From the NCBI RefSeq assembly GCF_001723285.1, contig NZ_LPWG01000005.1:62001-126000 (forward strand): a stretch of 64,000 nucleotides of DNA, given 5' to 3'. This DNA is from Methyloceanibacter methanicus (GTDB lineage Bacteria > Pseudomonadota > Alphaproteobacteria > Rhizobiales > Methyloligellaceae). The notes beneath the pieces were generated by a model that had not been told where the DNA came from, did not search any database, and saw only the letters and a program-made list of their open reading frames with translations. The position numbers and the translations under genes were made by a program. Below, one piece after another: positions 19,268 to 28,405 of this stretch (positions are counted from its first letter, which is position 1; the number at the start of each line of letters is the position of its first letter).

Positions 19268-20155
19268 CTAGTTCACGCGCCGGCCGGGCAGCTCGTCCTT
19301 CACCTCGGCGCACTTCTTGTGGGTGAATTCATTGACCATCTTCACCACGTCCGGTCCCAGCACGTTGGACTGGTTGTCGAGGCCGGTGCCGGCGTACACG
19401 ACCGGATAGATCAGGAGCGGCGCCGAGACGTCGCCCCAGTTGATCCTGGCGGAAACCGCCTCGCCGTTCTTGAAGGTCACTTCCGGTGCGAGCTCCATCT
19501 CGACCACGTAAGGTTCGCTGCTCTCCCGGTGAAGCGCGCAGGTCACGGCGAACGTGTCCATCTTGATGGTCGCGTCCTTGACCAGCATCGCCTCGGCCAG
19601 ATCGGCCCGCGACAGGTTGAGCTTGGATTCGCAGACCGCCTTGCCCCAGGGCCAGCCGATCTGATTGCCCAGCATTTCGGTGAGCGAATCCGCGCGCCAG
19701 GTCTTCTTGATGTCGCAGGCAATGTCCTCGCCCAGCGGCTCGCGCGTGGCGATGATATCGCAGATCTCGATCTTGCAGGCCTTGCGGGCTTCCTTCTCGG
19801 CCTTCTCCTCGGGCGTCAGCTCGATCTTGGAGGAGACTTGCGGGCCCAGCCCGGGCGCCGTCGGCTCAGCGATCTCACTGTCCTCGGTCCCCGTGCCTTC
19901 AGGCTCTGCGTCCGTCGCTTGCGAGTCCGCGGGGTCCGCGTCGTCGTCGGCCTCCGCACCGTCTTCTGCTTGCGGCTGCTCTTCGGCTTGCATCGCATCG
20001 TCCGCAGGGTCCGTGGCTTCGGTCGTCTCTTCGGAGGCGGTGGGCTCTTTGGATGCCGCGGGCTCTCCGTCACCGGAGTCCTCGACGGCCCAGGCAAGCG
20101 GGGCCGCCAGCAAGAGGGTGAAACTCAAGGAAAGCCAGGCGGAAGCGTGTCTCAT
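19268..20155 (-). CDS. Exported protein with long acidic linker, function unknown
   Basis: 295 residues. The signal peptide is MRHASAWLSLSFTLLLAAPLAWA. Residues 24-105 are low-complexity Glu/Ala/Asp/Thr, typical of a flexible periplasmic linker. Residues 110-290 form a folded domain with paired Cys (ACKIEICDII, DIACDIKKTW, AVCESKL, VTCALHR, KKCAEV) and no known motif. A similar secreted domain architecture is common in Hyphomicrobiales, but I do not recognise the family. It lies between leuB and asd on the same strand; leuB ends five bases beyond its start. Confidence 0.75.
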   Translation of the reverse strand: MRHASAWLSLSFTLLLAAPLAWAVEDSGDGEPAASKEPTASEETTEATDPADDAMQAEEQPQAEDGAEADDDADPADSQATDAEPEGTGTEDSEIAEPTAPGLGPQVSSKIELTPEEKAEKEARKACKIEICDIIATREPLGEDIACDIKKTWRADSLTEMLGNQIGWPWGKAVCESKLNLSRADLAEAMLVKDATIKMDTFAVTCALHRESSEPYVVEMELAPEVTFKNGEAVSARINWGDVSAPLLIYPVVYAGTGLDNQSNVLGPDVVKMVNEFTHKKCAEVKDELPGRRVN

Positions 20156-20160
20156 GGGTC

Positions 20161-21264
20161 TTAACTTGCAGAGTTAAGCGACGCGATGATGGCATCGCCC
20201 ATTTCGCGGGTGCCGACGGTCTTGCAGCCCTCCTGCGCGATATCGCCGGTGCGCAGGCCCTGGTCCAGGACGGCGGCGATGGCGGTCTCGATCTTGTCGG
20301 CCAGTTCGCCCTGGTCGAAGGAGTAGCGCAAGCACATGGCGAAGCTCGCGATGGTCGCGATCGGGTTCGCCTTGCCCTGTCCGGCAATGTCGCGCCGAGC
20401 CATGCACCGGCTCGTACATGGCGGGCCGCATGCCGTTCGCGTCCGCCGCGCCGAGCGAGCGCTCGGCAGCATGCCGAGAGAGCCCGTCGCCATGGCCGCC
20501 TCGTCGGAGAGCACGTCACCGAACAGATTGTCGGTCACGATCACGTCGAACTGCTTGGGTGCGCGCACGAGTTGCATGGCGCAGTTGTCGGCCAGGATGT
20601 GCTCGAGCTTCACGTCGGAATAGCCGTCCTTGTGGACCCGGGTGACCACCTCGTTCCACAGCACGCCGGTCTTCATCACGTTGCGCTTCTCGGCGGAGTG
20701 CACCAGGTTGCCGCGCTTGCGGGCGAGATCGAAGGCGACCGCGGCGATGCGCTCGATCTCGTAGGTCTCGTAGACTTGCGTGTCGACGGCGCGCTTCTGC
20801 CCGTTGCCGAGATCGGTGATCTCCTTTGGCTCGCCGAAATAGACGCCGCCGGTCAGTTCGCGCACGATCATGATGTCGAGCCCCTCGACCAGCTCGCGCT
20901 TGAGCGAGGAGGCGTCGGCCAGCGCGGGATAGCAGATCGCCGGGCGCAAATTCGCGAACAGCTCGAGATCCTTCCGGAGACGCAGGAGGCCGGCTTCGGG
21001 ACGCTTGTCGTAGGGAACGCCGTCCCATTTCGGCCCGCCCACGGCGCCCAGCATGACCGCGTCGGCCGCATGGGCGGTCTGCATGGCCGCTTCCGAAATC
21101 GCCTCGCCGTGCTCGTCATAGGCGCAGCCGCCCACGAGGTCCGTTTCGGTCTCGATCGAAACGGCGCCCGTGCCGTTGGCCCAGTCGACGAGGCGGGTCA
21201 CCTCGTCCATCACCTCGGTGCCGATGCCGTCGCCGGGAAGAAGTAAGAGTTTGAATGAAGCCAT
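20161..21264 (-). CDS. leuB: 3-isopropylmalate dehydrogenase (two compensating indels)
   Basis: Leucine biosynthesis: oxidative decarboxylation of 3-isopropylmalate. 367 residues as read. The N-terminus KLLLLPGDGIGTEVMDEV, RKDLELFANLRPA, the REL..GVYFG region and VTDNLFGDVLSDEAA are normal. From about 20455 to 20400 the frame is wrong: family sequence SLGAADANGMRPAMYEPVHG appears in another frame, after which the main frame resumes at IAGQGKANPIATI. One base and then two bases appear missing, so the true protein is likely one residue longer and intact. Confidence 0.93.
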   Translation of the reverse strand: MASFKLLLLPGDGIGTEVMDEVTRLVDWANGTGAVSIETETDLVGGCAYDEHGEAISEAAMQTAHAADAVMLGAVGGPKWDGVPYDKRPEAGLLRLRKDLELFANLRPAICYPALADASSLKRELVEGLDIMIVRELTGGVYFGEPKEITDLGNGQKRAVDTQVYETYEIERIAAVAFDLARKRGNLVHSAEKRNVMKTGVLWNEVVTRVHKDGYSDVKLEHILADNCAMQLVRAPKQFDVIVTDNLFGDVLSDEAAMATGSLGMLPSARSARRTRTACGPPCTSRCMARRDIAGQGKANPIATIASFAMCLRYSFDQGELADKIETAIAAVLDQGLRTGDIAQEGCKTVGTREMGDAIIASLNSAS

Positions 21265-21349
21265 GAAGTTACGCCCGCCCTATGCTAAAGCACCCACCGA
21301 AGAAAGGCCGGAAACGCTCCGGCGGCGTTTTGGGTAGCGGGAGTAGGAC

Positions 21350-21781
21350 ATGCTGACAAGGGTGCTGTTGACTCTTCTTGTGCTCGCTTTCGGGGCCGGG
21401 CTTGGCATGGCCGAGGACGCGGAGCCGAAAACCACGGTCGTGAGCCTCGGCATCACCGATCACAAGGTCGACGAGACCGAACTGATGAAGCGTATGGCCC
21501 TGCCCAAGCCGCGCTTCGATTCGCCCGGCGTCGCCTATGGCTGGGTGGCCCACGCCAAGAAGGGCGACACGGTCGAGGTCCATCTGACCAAGGACGGGAC
21601 GTCCCTGATGCACAATGTGCGCGAGGTCGCCGAGGAGGACACGGACGTCCTGCTCCAGGCCGGCAAGACGGGCGTTCCGGCCGGCGGGTGGCCCAAAGGG
21701 GAGTACACCGCGAAGGTGACCGTCACACGCGGCGGCGAAACGGTCGCCGAGCAGGAAACCGATCCCGTTCCGTTCGAGTGA
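21350..21781 (+). CDS. Small exported protein, function unknown
   Basis: 143 residues. The signal peptide MLTRVLLTLLVLAFGAGLGMA is followed by a mature part of about 120 residues. This has no Cys, is rich in Lys/Glu/Asp, and has a periodic beta-sheet-like pattern ending in KGEYTAKVTVTRGGETVAEQ, suggesting an Ig-like or beta-sandwich fold. Divergent from leuB and convergent with leuD. No family recognised. Confidence 0.7.
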   Translation: MLTRVLLTLLVLAFGAGLGMAEDAEPKTTVVSLGITDHKVDETELMKRMALPKPRFDSPGVAYGWVAHAKKGDTVEVHLTKDGTSLMHNVREVAEEDTDVLLQAGKTGVPAGGWPKGEYTAKVTVTRGGETVAEQETDPVPFE

Positions 21782-21823
21782 GTCCCGCTCGCCTAGACTC
21801 GGACTTCGAACTTCACCAGATTT

Positions 21824-21948
21824 CGTCATGGCCGGGCGTGTTGTGAGCCTTCGCCCGCGGAGCCGGACCCCGGTGGCCATCCACGTCTGACAGTTTTGCA
21901 CGAAGATCGTGAAGATCGTGGATGCCCGGATCAGTCCGGGCATGACGG
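21824..21948. repeat. REP-like palindromic element between convergent genes
   Basis: Inner hairpin ATGCCCGGA-TCAG-TCCGGGCAT at 21922-21943. An outer arm CGTCATGGCCGGG (21824-21836) is nearly complementary to CCGGGCATGACGG at 21936-21948. A short direct repeat GAAGATCGTGAAGATCGTG lies just before. GTCATGCCCGG-type palindromes are dispersed in many Hyphomicrobiales genomes. Confidence 0.7.
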
Positions 21949-21960
21949 CATGAGCGCAGC

Positions 21961-22566
21961 TTAGACCCAGGGTTTGGCGGCGCTCGTCTTCTGCTCGTAG
22001 GCATCGATCTGCGCGGCTTTCTCGAGGGTCAGGCCGATATCGTCCAGCCCCTCGATCAGGCAGCGCTTGCGATGCGGATCGACGTCGAAATGGATCTTGC
22101 CGCCGTCCGGCCCGGAGATCTCCTGGGCTTCCAGGTCGATGGTGAGCCGGGCATTGTCGCCACGCGCGGCATCGTCGATCAGCTTGGCGATCTCCTCCTG
22201 CGGCAGAACGATGGGCAAAATGCCGTTCTTGAAGCAGTTGTTGTAGAAAATGTCCGCGAAGGACGGCGCGATGATGCAGCGAAAGCCGAAATCGAGCAGG
22301 GCCCAGGGCGCATGCTCGCGGGACGAGCCGCAGCCGAAATTCTCGCCCGCGATCAGGATCTGCGCCTTCGTATAGGGTTCCCGGTGAAGCACGAAGTCCT
22401 CGTGCCTGTTGCCGTTCTCGTCATAGCGCAGCTCGGCGAAAAGGCCCTCGCCAAGGCCGGTGCGCTTGATCGTCTTCAGATATTGCTTGGGGATGATCAT
22501 GTCCGTATCGACATTGATCATCGGCAAATGGGCGGCGATGCCCGTGAGTTTCGTGAATTTTTCCAT
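21961..22566 (-). CDS. leuD: 3-isopropylmalate dehydratase small subunit
   Basis: Partner of LeuC in leucine biosynthesis. 201 residues from MEKFTKLTG. The swivel-domain motifs [17 protein letters not shown] and [17 protein letters not shown] are present, and NGILPIVL follows. An ATG two codons earlier (22572) exists, but AGAGGA is correctly spaced only for the ATG at 22566. Separated from leuC by several unrelated genes. Confidence 0.95.
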   Translation of the reverse strand: MEKFTKLTGIAAHLPMINVDTDMIIPKQYLKTIKRTGLGEGLFAELRYDENGNRHEDFVLHREPYTKAQILIAGENFGCGSSREHAPWALLDFGFRCIIAPSFADIFYNNCFKNGILPIVLPQEEIAKLIDDAARGDNARLTIDLEAQEISGPDGGKIHFDVDPHRKRCLIEGLDDIGLTLEKAAQIDAYEQKTSAAKPWV

Positions 22567-22689
22567 GCTCATCCTCTGTTCGCTGAGCCATATAGAGCTT
22601 TCCGGGGCGACTTTCTACTGTCACAGTCCCGCGCAGAATTCCGGTCATGGTGCCTCGCGCAGACCAAGGGCCATTAGGGAGACACGGGC

Positions 22690-23085
22690 ATGGCGGGCAC
22701 GGTGATCTACGAGGCGCATCCGGCGATGTTTCGGGCGCATCCCTTCTGGTTTGTCTTTTGCGTGCTGCTGATCGCGGCGTTCGGGCTCGGCCTGCTCCTG
22801 CTGCTCTATTGGTACATCAAGACGAAGGCCACCTGCCTGACGGTGACGGAGAATGAGCTCATGTACGAACAGGGCATCCTGAGCAAGGAGCGGCTGTCGG
22901 TCTCGCTTCGGCATATCCGCTCGGTGCAGGTGAACCAGAGCTTCCTCAACCGCATTTTGGGAGTGGGCGAGGTGATCATAGCGACTGCGGGCGATGAGCC
23001 GGAATTCTCCGTGGGCGAACTCCCCGATCCGCACGAGGTGCGCGAGGCCATCAGCCGGGCGCAGGCCCTGCGGATGGACGATTAG
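22690..23085 (+). CDS. Membrane protein with bacterial PH (bPH2/YdbS-like) domain
   Basis: 131 residues. One hairpin of two hydrophobic segments (about 18-42) is followed by a cytosolic pleckstrin-homology-like domain: CLTVTENELMYEQGILSKER, then LRHIRSVQVNQSFLNRILGVGEVIIATAG. This is the canonical bPH2 pattern. Function is unknown. Followed 14 bases later by another membrane gene, probably cotranscribed. Confidence 0.8.
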   Translation: MAGTVIYEAHPAMFRAHPFWFVFCVLLIAAFGLGLLLLLYWYIKTKATCLTVTENELMYEQGILSKERLSVSLRHIRSVQVNQSFLNRILGVGEVIIATAGDEPEFSVGELPDPHEVREAISRAQALRMDD

Positions 23086-23099
23086 AGGCGCGCGGCATC

Positions 23100-23420
23100 G
23101 TGGGCGAGGGCGACCGTCAGGACCGGAAGGAGGCCACGAAGCTGTTCGTCGCGGCCGCGGTCGCGCTGGTCCTGCTCGTTCTTATGGGCGTTGCCGGGTT
23201 CTACTACCTGACGGCGGCGATGGGGCAGGCGGATCCGTTCTCCGACGGCCTTGGACTGAAGAGCGCGGCGCTGATCTCCTTCGCCGTCTCCTTTGTCGCC
23301 ATTCTGGTGATGGCGGTGGCGTCCGGGGGCGATGCCATCCTCGGCGAGTTGCCCTTCACCATTGCCGGCTTCCTGATCTTCTTCGTGATTTTCTGGCTGA
23401 TGATCGCCTGGATCTTCTGA
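23100..23420 (+). CDS. Three-helix membrane protein, function unknown
   Basis: 106 residues from a GTG start. A charged N-terminus (GEGDRQDRKEATK) is followed by three hydrophobic segments at about 15-36, 52-72 and 80-104. The start choice is supported by AGAGGCG about ten bases upstream. It follows the PH-domain gene closely and may act with it. Convergent with the metallopeptidase-like gene at 23472. Confidence 0.65.
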   Translation: MGEGDRQDRKEATKLFVAAAVALVLLVLMGVAGFYYLTAAMGQADPFSDGLGLKSAALISFAVSFVAILVMAVASGGDAILGELPFTIAGFLIFFVIFWLMIAWIF

Positions 23421-23471
23421 GATCCAAGGGCACCCGGGTGAGGTCCAAGAGCACCTAAGACGGCGGCGTGT

Positions 23472-24080
23472 CTAGTTCGCCGGTCCGAGCGTATGGGGAT
23501 TCATGCCCGAGCTTGCCCGCTGGGTTCCGTGCACCAGCTCGCGGTAATAGGCCCGCATGGTCTTGCAGCGTTGCGGACCCGGCGGGTGGACGGCATCGCC
23601 CTTCAGCTTCGAAATGAAGGTGCAGATCTCTTCCATGCCCTGGGCGTCAAGCCAGCCCCATCTCACGCCCCGGCGGATGGCGAACAGGTCGGCCTTGGTC
23701 TCGCTAGCGCCGATGAACTGATGCCCGCATTCGTGGCTGTAAATATAGAGCTTCACCTGGGTGGACAGGCCCTGAATCCTGGTGGTGTTCAGGATGACAA
23801 ACCCGGGAAAGGCGCCGCCCCAGCTATCGAATTTCGGGTTCAGCACGGTCGGCCGGGTGCCGCAATTGACCTGCTGGCCGTCGATCTTGAGCGCGCCGTG
23901 CGGGACCGCCTTGGTCTGCGGGCCGGCTTGCTTCATATATTGCTCGACACTCGGGGCTTGGGCCCGGTTGCCGCGGAAGATCAACTCCTGCGCGGACGCC
24001 ATCCCCGACCAGCCGATCGCGGTTGCAAGAATGACGGTGGCCAAAAGTCCTGGTCGCGTTATCGCGTCTTTGAAACCCAT
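23472..24080 (-). CDS. Exported zinc-protease-like protein (HECGH motif)
   Basis: 202 residues with a signal peptide ending GMASAQE. Residues 112-122 read YIYSHECGHQF, an HExxH zinc motif (His116, Glu117, His120), followed by a possible third ligand in SETKADLFAIRRG (Glu127 or Asp131). This ExxxD spacing resembles gluzincin or M48/DUF-type peptidases. Four Cys outside the motif could form disulfides. Substrate unknown. Confidence 0.75.
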   Translation of the reverse strand: MGFKDAITRPGLLATVILATAIGWSGMASAQELIFRGNRAQAPSVEQYMKQAGPQTKAVPHGALKIDGQQVNCGTRPTVLNPKFDSWGGAFPGFVILNTTRIQGLSTQVKLYIYSHECGHQFIGASETKADLFAIRRGVRWGWLDAQGMEEICTFISKLKGDAVHPPGPQRCKTMRAYYRELVHGTQRASSGMNPHTLGPAN

Positions 24081-24156
24081 CGTGGGGGCAGTCTAGAGCG
24101 GGAATGGTGTTCAGACAATGACTAAGGATTGTCGCAGCGCCATTCGTCGGGCGGTC

Positions 24157-24555
24157 CTAGCCGGCGGCTTCGGACTCGATGCGCTCCATATCGGCGTCGG
24201 ACAGGCCGAAATGATGCCCGATCTCGTGGATCAGCACATGGGCGATGATGTCCTCGAGCGCTTCGTCGTGGGTCTCCCAATAGGCCAGGATCGGCCGGCG
24301 ATAGAGGAAGATCATTTCCGGGAGCGGCGAGACGTCCAGCACGCTCTGCCGGGTCAGGTCGACGCCGTGATAGAGCCCCAGCAGCCCGTAGGGCGAATCG
24401 ATGTGGAGGGCGTCGAGGGCCTCGCTGGTGGGAAAGTCCTCCACGCGGATGAGCACGTCCTTGGTCATATCCCGAAAATTGGCCGGAAGCGCCGCGAACG
24501 TCCGGTTCGCGACCGCCTCGAAGTCGGCGAGGTTCGGGAGACGGCGGGAGGTCAT
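24157..24555 (-). CDS. Small cytosolic metallopeptidase-like protein (PF06262/DUF1025 type)
   Basis: 132 residues. The zinc motif is LIHEIGHHFGLSDADME with His110, Glu111, His114 and Asp120, the signature of minigluzincin-type DUF1025 proteins. IRVEDFP and LLGLYHGVDL are other family blocks. The start at 24555 is chosen because the family begins near RLPNLADFE; the longer open frame lacks support. It starts eight bases after the methyltransferase gene on the same strand. Confidence 0.85.
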   Translation of the reverse strand: MTSRRLPNLADFEAVANRTFAALPANFRDMTKDVLIRVEDFPTSEALDALHIDSPYGLLGLYHGVDLTRQSVLDVSPLPEMIFLYRRPILAYWETHDEALEDIIAHVLIHEIGHHFGLSDADMERIESEAAG

Positions 24556-24562
24556 GGGTGGC

Positions 24563-25359
24563 TCACCGGTGCCGCTCGGGCATCGGCGCCGTCCGCCCGA
24601 GGTTGCCGGGTTTGGCCGCCAGGACAATCGCCTCACGCAAGGTGAAGGTGAGGCCGTCGGCGGTCTCGCGCGGACGCAGGAGCGTGCGCAAGGGCTCGGC
24701 GTCCAGCATGTCCTTCAGGCGAGCGACCGTCTCGTCCGTACAGCGCATGCGCGCCACCCAGGCCTCGAAGCCGATATCCTGGTCCATGACCTCCGCCGAG
24801 GTCAGCTCCAGACCGGCCTCGTCGATCAGCGCACACCAGCCTTGAGCGAAAGCGCCCGGCCGTGGCTCGGGTCGCGCAGCTTCTCGAACGCGTTGTAGGC
24901 CGCCGCCACGTCCGCATCGTCCGGTGAGACATTGTCGACCAGGGCGAAGATGCCGCCGGGGATCATCACCCGCGCGGATTCGGCGACGAAGTCCTTCGGC
25001 TTCGGGAAGTGATGCGCCGCGAGCCGGCAGGTCACCAGGTGGAAACTCGTGTCGGGGAACGGCAGATCCTGCGCGTTCGCCTGCCGGGTCACCACGTTGC
25101 CGAGGCCCCGCTCCTTGGCGAGCCGCTTCACTTGGGCCAGCATCTCCGGGGTGATGTCGGACGCGGTCGACTTGGCGATCCTCGGGGCGAAGGCCAGTGC
25201 CGTGTGTCCGGCGCCCGTCGCGACATCCAGCTGCCGCCAGGTGGGCAGCGGGTCGATCAGTTCGGTGAGCCGGGCGAGCGAGGGCCCTTCGGCGTGCACC
25301 GCGCAGGCTGCGTAATCGGCCGCCGCTTCACCGAATTTCTTTTGAACGAGAGAAGTCAT
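24563..25359 (-). CDS. SAM-dependent methyltransferase (one frameshift)
   Basis: Class I methyltransferase of the UbiE/YcgJ kind. The first 176 or so residues have LDVATGAGHTALAFAP (SAM motif I), ASDITPEMLAQVKRLA and CRLAAHHFPKPKDFV. That frame stops at 24826, while WCALIDEAGLELTSAEVMDQ and a further 80 residues continue in another frame to 24563, so a one-base indel lies near 24835-24845. The full product would be about 265 residues, normal for the family. Acceptor substrate unknown. Confidence 0.8.
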
Positions 25360-25390
25360 GATGCTGTTTCTGCCATCAACCCCGCATGGT

Positions 25391-25487
25391 GTCATTGCCC
25401 GGCTTGACCGGGCAATCCAGTAATTGGCACGGGCCCCGTTCCAGCAAGCGGCAACGCTTACTGGATTCCCGCCTTCGCGGGAATGAC
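25391..25487. repeat. Composite REP-type palindrome upstream of the methyltransferase
   Basis: Two hairpins, ATTGCCCGG-CTTGA-CCGGGCAAT (25394-25416) and ATTCCCGC-CTTC-GCGGGAAT (25465-25484). They are joined by complementary CCAGTAA/TTACTGG and outer GTCATT/AATGAC arms, so the whole 97 bases can fold into one cruciform. It sits between leuC (ends 25495) and the methyltransferase start and may end leuC transcription. Confidence 0.8.
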
Positions 25488-25494
25488 AAGCATT

Positions 25495-26901
25495 CTAGTG
25501 CAGATCGCGGATGTCGACGAAGTGGCCGGCGATCGCGGCGGCGGCGGCCATTTGCGGCGACACGAGATGCGTGCGCCCAGGCGCCCCTGACGGCCTTCGA
25601 AATTGCGGTTCGAGGTCGAGGCGCAGCGCTTCGCCGGGCGCCAGCTTGTCCGGGTTCATGGCCAGGCACATGGAGCAGCCCGGCTCGCGCCATTCGAAGC
25701 CGGCCTCGGTGAAGATCCTGTCGAGGCCTTCCGCTTCGGCCTGGAGCTTCACGAGGCCGGAGCCCGGCACGATCATCGCGTTGAGGTTCTCGTTGACGTG
25801 CTGGCCCTCGACCACCTTGGCCACGGCGCGCAGATCCTCGATGCGGCCATTGGTGCACGAGCCGATAAAGATGCGGTCGAGCGTGATGTCGGTGATCTTC
25901 TCGCCGCCCTTGAGGCCCATATAATCGAGCGCGCGGATCGCCGCCTGGCGCTTGGTCTCGTCGGCGATGTCCTCGGGGCTGGGCACGCGGCCCGCGACCG
26001 AGACCACCTGCTCGGGGCTCGTGCCCCAGGAGACGATGGGCGGCAGGTTGGCCGCGTCCAGCACGACCTCGGCGTCGAAATGGGCGCCTTCATCGGAGAA
26101 CAGGCGTCTCCCATGGGCCTTCGCCATTTCGAAGGCGCCACCCTTGGGCGCGCGCGGGCGGCCCATGATGTAGTCGAACGTCTTCTGGTCGGGCGCGATC
26201 AGGCCGGCGCGGGCGCCGCCCTCGATCGACATGTTGCAGACGGTCATGCGCCCTTCCATGGAAAGGTCGCGGATGGCTTCGCCCGCATATTCGATGACGT
26301 GGCCGGTGCCGCCCGCCGTGCCGATCTCACCGATGATGGCGAGGATGATGTCCTTGGCGGTGACGTTCTCGGGCAGCTTGCCCTCCACGCGCACCAGCAT
26401 GTTCTTGGCCTTTTGCTGGATCAGCGTCTGGGTGGCGAGCACATGCTCCACCTCGGAGGTGCCGATGCCGTGGGCCAGGGCGCCGAAAGGCCCGTGGGTC
26501 GAGGTATGGCTGTCGCCGCACACGATCGTGGTGCCGGGCAGGGTGAAGCCCTGCTCGGGGCCGACCACGTGTACGATGCCCTGGCGCTCGTCCAGCTCGT
26601 GATAATAGTCGATGCCGAAATCGTCCGCGTTCTTGGCGAGCGCGGCGACCTGCGTCGCGGAGTCCGGATCGTCGATGCCCTTGGAGCGGTCCGTGGTCGG
26701 CACGTTGTGGTCCACCACGGCCAGCGTCTTCTCGGGGCTTCGCACCTTGCGGCCGGCCATGCGCAGGCCCTCGAAGGCCTGCGGGCTCGTGACCTCGTGG
26801 ACGAGGTGCCGGTCGATATAGAGAAGAGAGGTCCCGTCGGGGGCCTCGTGGACCAGATGTTCGTCCCAGATTTTGTCGTAGAGCGTGCGGGGCTTTGCCA
26901 T
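25495..26901 (-). CDS. leuC: 3-isopropylmalate dehydratase large subunit (two compensating indels)
   Basis: Aconitase-family isomerase of leucine biosynthesis, 468 residues. The start [15 protein letters not shown] is at 26901. [4Fe-4S] ligands are in IGSCTNGR and [29 protein letters not shown] is intact. Between about 25635 and 25585 the frame reads [15 protein letters not shown], whereas family sequence [15 protein letters not shown] lies in the +1 frame. One inserted and one deleted G/C explain it. The active-site serine/arginine loop is therefore mistranslated only on paper. Confidence 0.94.
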   Translation of the reverse strand: MAKPRTLYDKIWDEHLVHEAPDGTSLLYIDRHLVHEVTSPQAFEGLRMAGRKVRSPEKTLAVVDHNVPTTDRSKGIDDPDSATQVAALAKNADDFGIDYYHELDERQGIVHVVGPEQGFTLPGTTIVCGDSHTSTHGPFGALAHGIGTSEVEHVLATQTLIQQKAKNMLVRVEGKLPENVTAKDIILAIIGEIGTAGGTGHVIEYAGEAIRDLSMEGRMTVCNMSIEGGARAGLIAPDQKTFDYIMGRPRAPKGGAFEMAKAHGRRLFSDEGAHFDAEVVLDAANLPPIVSWGTSPEQVVSVAGRVPSPEDIADETKRQAAIRALDYMGLKGGEKITDITLDRIFIGSCTNGRIEDLRAVAKVVEGQHVNENLNAMIVPGSGLVKLQAEAEGLDRIFTEAGFEWREPGCSMCLAMNPDKLAPGEALRLDLEPQFRRPSGAPGRTHLVSPQMAAAAAIAGHFVDIRDLH

Positions 26902-27101
26902 GGATTCGAGCTTAGGGTTGGATTTGAACGCAATCTTTCGGATCGTCACGCCTCAGATGGCGATTGAATCCGGAATTTCCAGCTCTGCGGCAAACCGCGA
27001 GACGCGCCCGGCAGGGGCGTGCGGGTGAGCCGCCCGTCGGAAACATCGGCCGTTTTCGAAGGGACGGCCGGGACGGAGCCCGGCCAGACTATCCGCGAAC
27101 G

Positions 27102-27800
27102 CTACGCGTCCTTGTTCTCAGCCGTTTCCGACGGCGCCGTTTCGGCCTCGTCCTCGATCGCCGGAACTTCGTCGACCGTCATTTCGGCCATGACCGCGAT
27201 GGCCTTGCCGTTCCAGTCGCCGTCTTCGATCTGCTCGCCGAGCGAAAGCTTGTCGGAGAGATAGGCGATCGCGTCGTCGTTCATGGTCGCGATCTGCTCG
27301 ATCTTGGTGACGCCGAGCTTGTTCAGCTTCTTCTCGAGATCCTCGGTGATCCCGGTGATGAGCTTGAGATCGTCCGGCTCGCCCTTCGGCTTGGTGAAGC
27401 CCTTGAAGCTGTAGGCTTTTTTGCCCTTCGCGTCACCGCGCGTGTCCCGGCGCTCCGGAATGCGGGCGGCCTTGCCGCGGCGGCCGCGAAGATAATAGAG
27501 CTTGGCCCGGCGCACGCGGCCGTGGCGGACCACTTCGATGGACTCGATCAGCGGCGAATGGATGGGGAAGACGCGCTCCACGCCCTCGCCGTAGGAAATC
27601 TTGCGGACGGTGAAGTTCTCGTGGATGCCGCCACCGGCGCGGCCAATGCACACGCCTTCATAGGCCTGAACGCGGCTGCGCTCGCCTTCCACCACCTTCA
27701 CGTTGACGCGGACGGTGTCACCGGGGCCGAATTCCGGCACGCTGCGCTTGTTCAAGCGCTCGGTGACCTGCTCTTTTTCGAGCTCGGCAATGATGTTCAT
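27102..27800 (-). CDS. rplS: Ribosomal protein L19 with C-terminal helix-hairpin-helix domain
   Basis: 232 residues. Residues 1-125 are a normal L19 ([56 protein letters not shown]). Residues 143-205 add a helix-hairpin-helix segment ([34 protein letters not shown]) of the kind seen in flap-endonuclease-like and NuoE-associated proteins, followed by an acidic tail. L19 is normally 115-130 residues. The start at 27800 is the ATG that opens L19; an upstream in-frame stretch is ignored. Last gene of the ffh-trmD-rplS series. Confidence 0.93.
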   Translation of the reverse strand: MNIIAELEKEQVTERLNKRSVPEFGPGDTVRVNVKVVEGERSRVQAYEGVCIGRAGGGIHENFTVRKISYGEGVERVFPIHSPLIESIEVVRHGRVRRAKLYYLRGRRGKAARIPERRDTRGDAKGKKAYSFKGFTKPKGEPDDLKLITGITEDLEKKLNKLGVTKIEQIATMNDDAIAYLSDKLSLGEQIEDGDWNGKAIAVMAEMTVDEVPAIEDEAETAPSETAENKDA

Positions 27801-27996
27801 CTCGATACCTTTCGTGGGACGCCTGCCGGGCCGGTGCCGGCCCAAGAACGAACGCCATTCTTTTTGATTGATCGGGGTCCGGACTTCGAATGTCCAGACG
27901 GATGCGACCGCCCAAGCGAAAGCCCGGCAGCCAGCGGGGCTTTCCTACCCCAGCCGGTGCGCCTTGTCGATGGTTTTCGGGGCCGAAATCCAGCCC

Positions 27997-28320
27997 TTAG
28001 GGCCTGCGGTCGAGGCTGCGGATATAGGCGATCACGTTCCGCATATCGTCTTGCTCCAGGATGATATTGGGCATGGTCGGGTGCGAACTCTGAAACCAAA
28101 CGGACAGGGCATATTCGGTCATGCCCGGCGTTTCGGCTACTTCCTGGAACGGCGTGGCGCCAATTGTCGAGGAGAGGTCCTCGCCCGGCAGCACCGCGTG
28201 ACAGCCGGCGCAGACCTCCACCGCAAAGGCCCGTCCCGCCGCGACATTGGCTTCTTGCGCCTTCGCGCCCGGCGTCACCCCGGCCGCCATCGCGGCAACG
28301 AGGACCATCATCGCTTTCAT
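27997..28320 (-). CDS. Small periplasmic c-type cytochrome
   Basis: 107 residues. The signal peptide MKAMMVLVAAMAAGVTPGAKA precedes heme motif CAGCH (about residues 37-41) in AFAVEVCAGCHAVLPGED. A distal Met ligand is likely in SSHPTMPNIILEQDD, and the C-terminal helix is MRNVIAYIRSL. One-heme class I cytochrome, electron partner unknown. Its place between trmD and rplS is unusual for a ribosomal operon. Confidence 0.9.
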   Translation of the reverse strand: MKAMMVLVAAMAAGVTPGAKAQEANVAAGRAFAVEVCAGCHAVLPGEDLSSTIGATPFQEVAETPGMTEYALSVWFQSSHPTMPNIILEQDDMRNVIAYIRSLDRRP

Positions 28321-28405
28321 GCCCAGCTCCTTCTTCTTCGACGAACGTTGACTTGCGCGGCCGAGCCCGCCCTGACCTCTATCAAGATTGACACGACGAT
28401 CAAGA

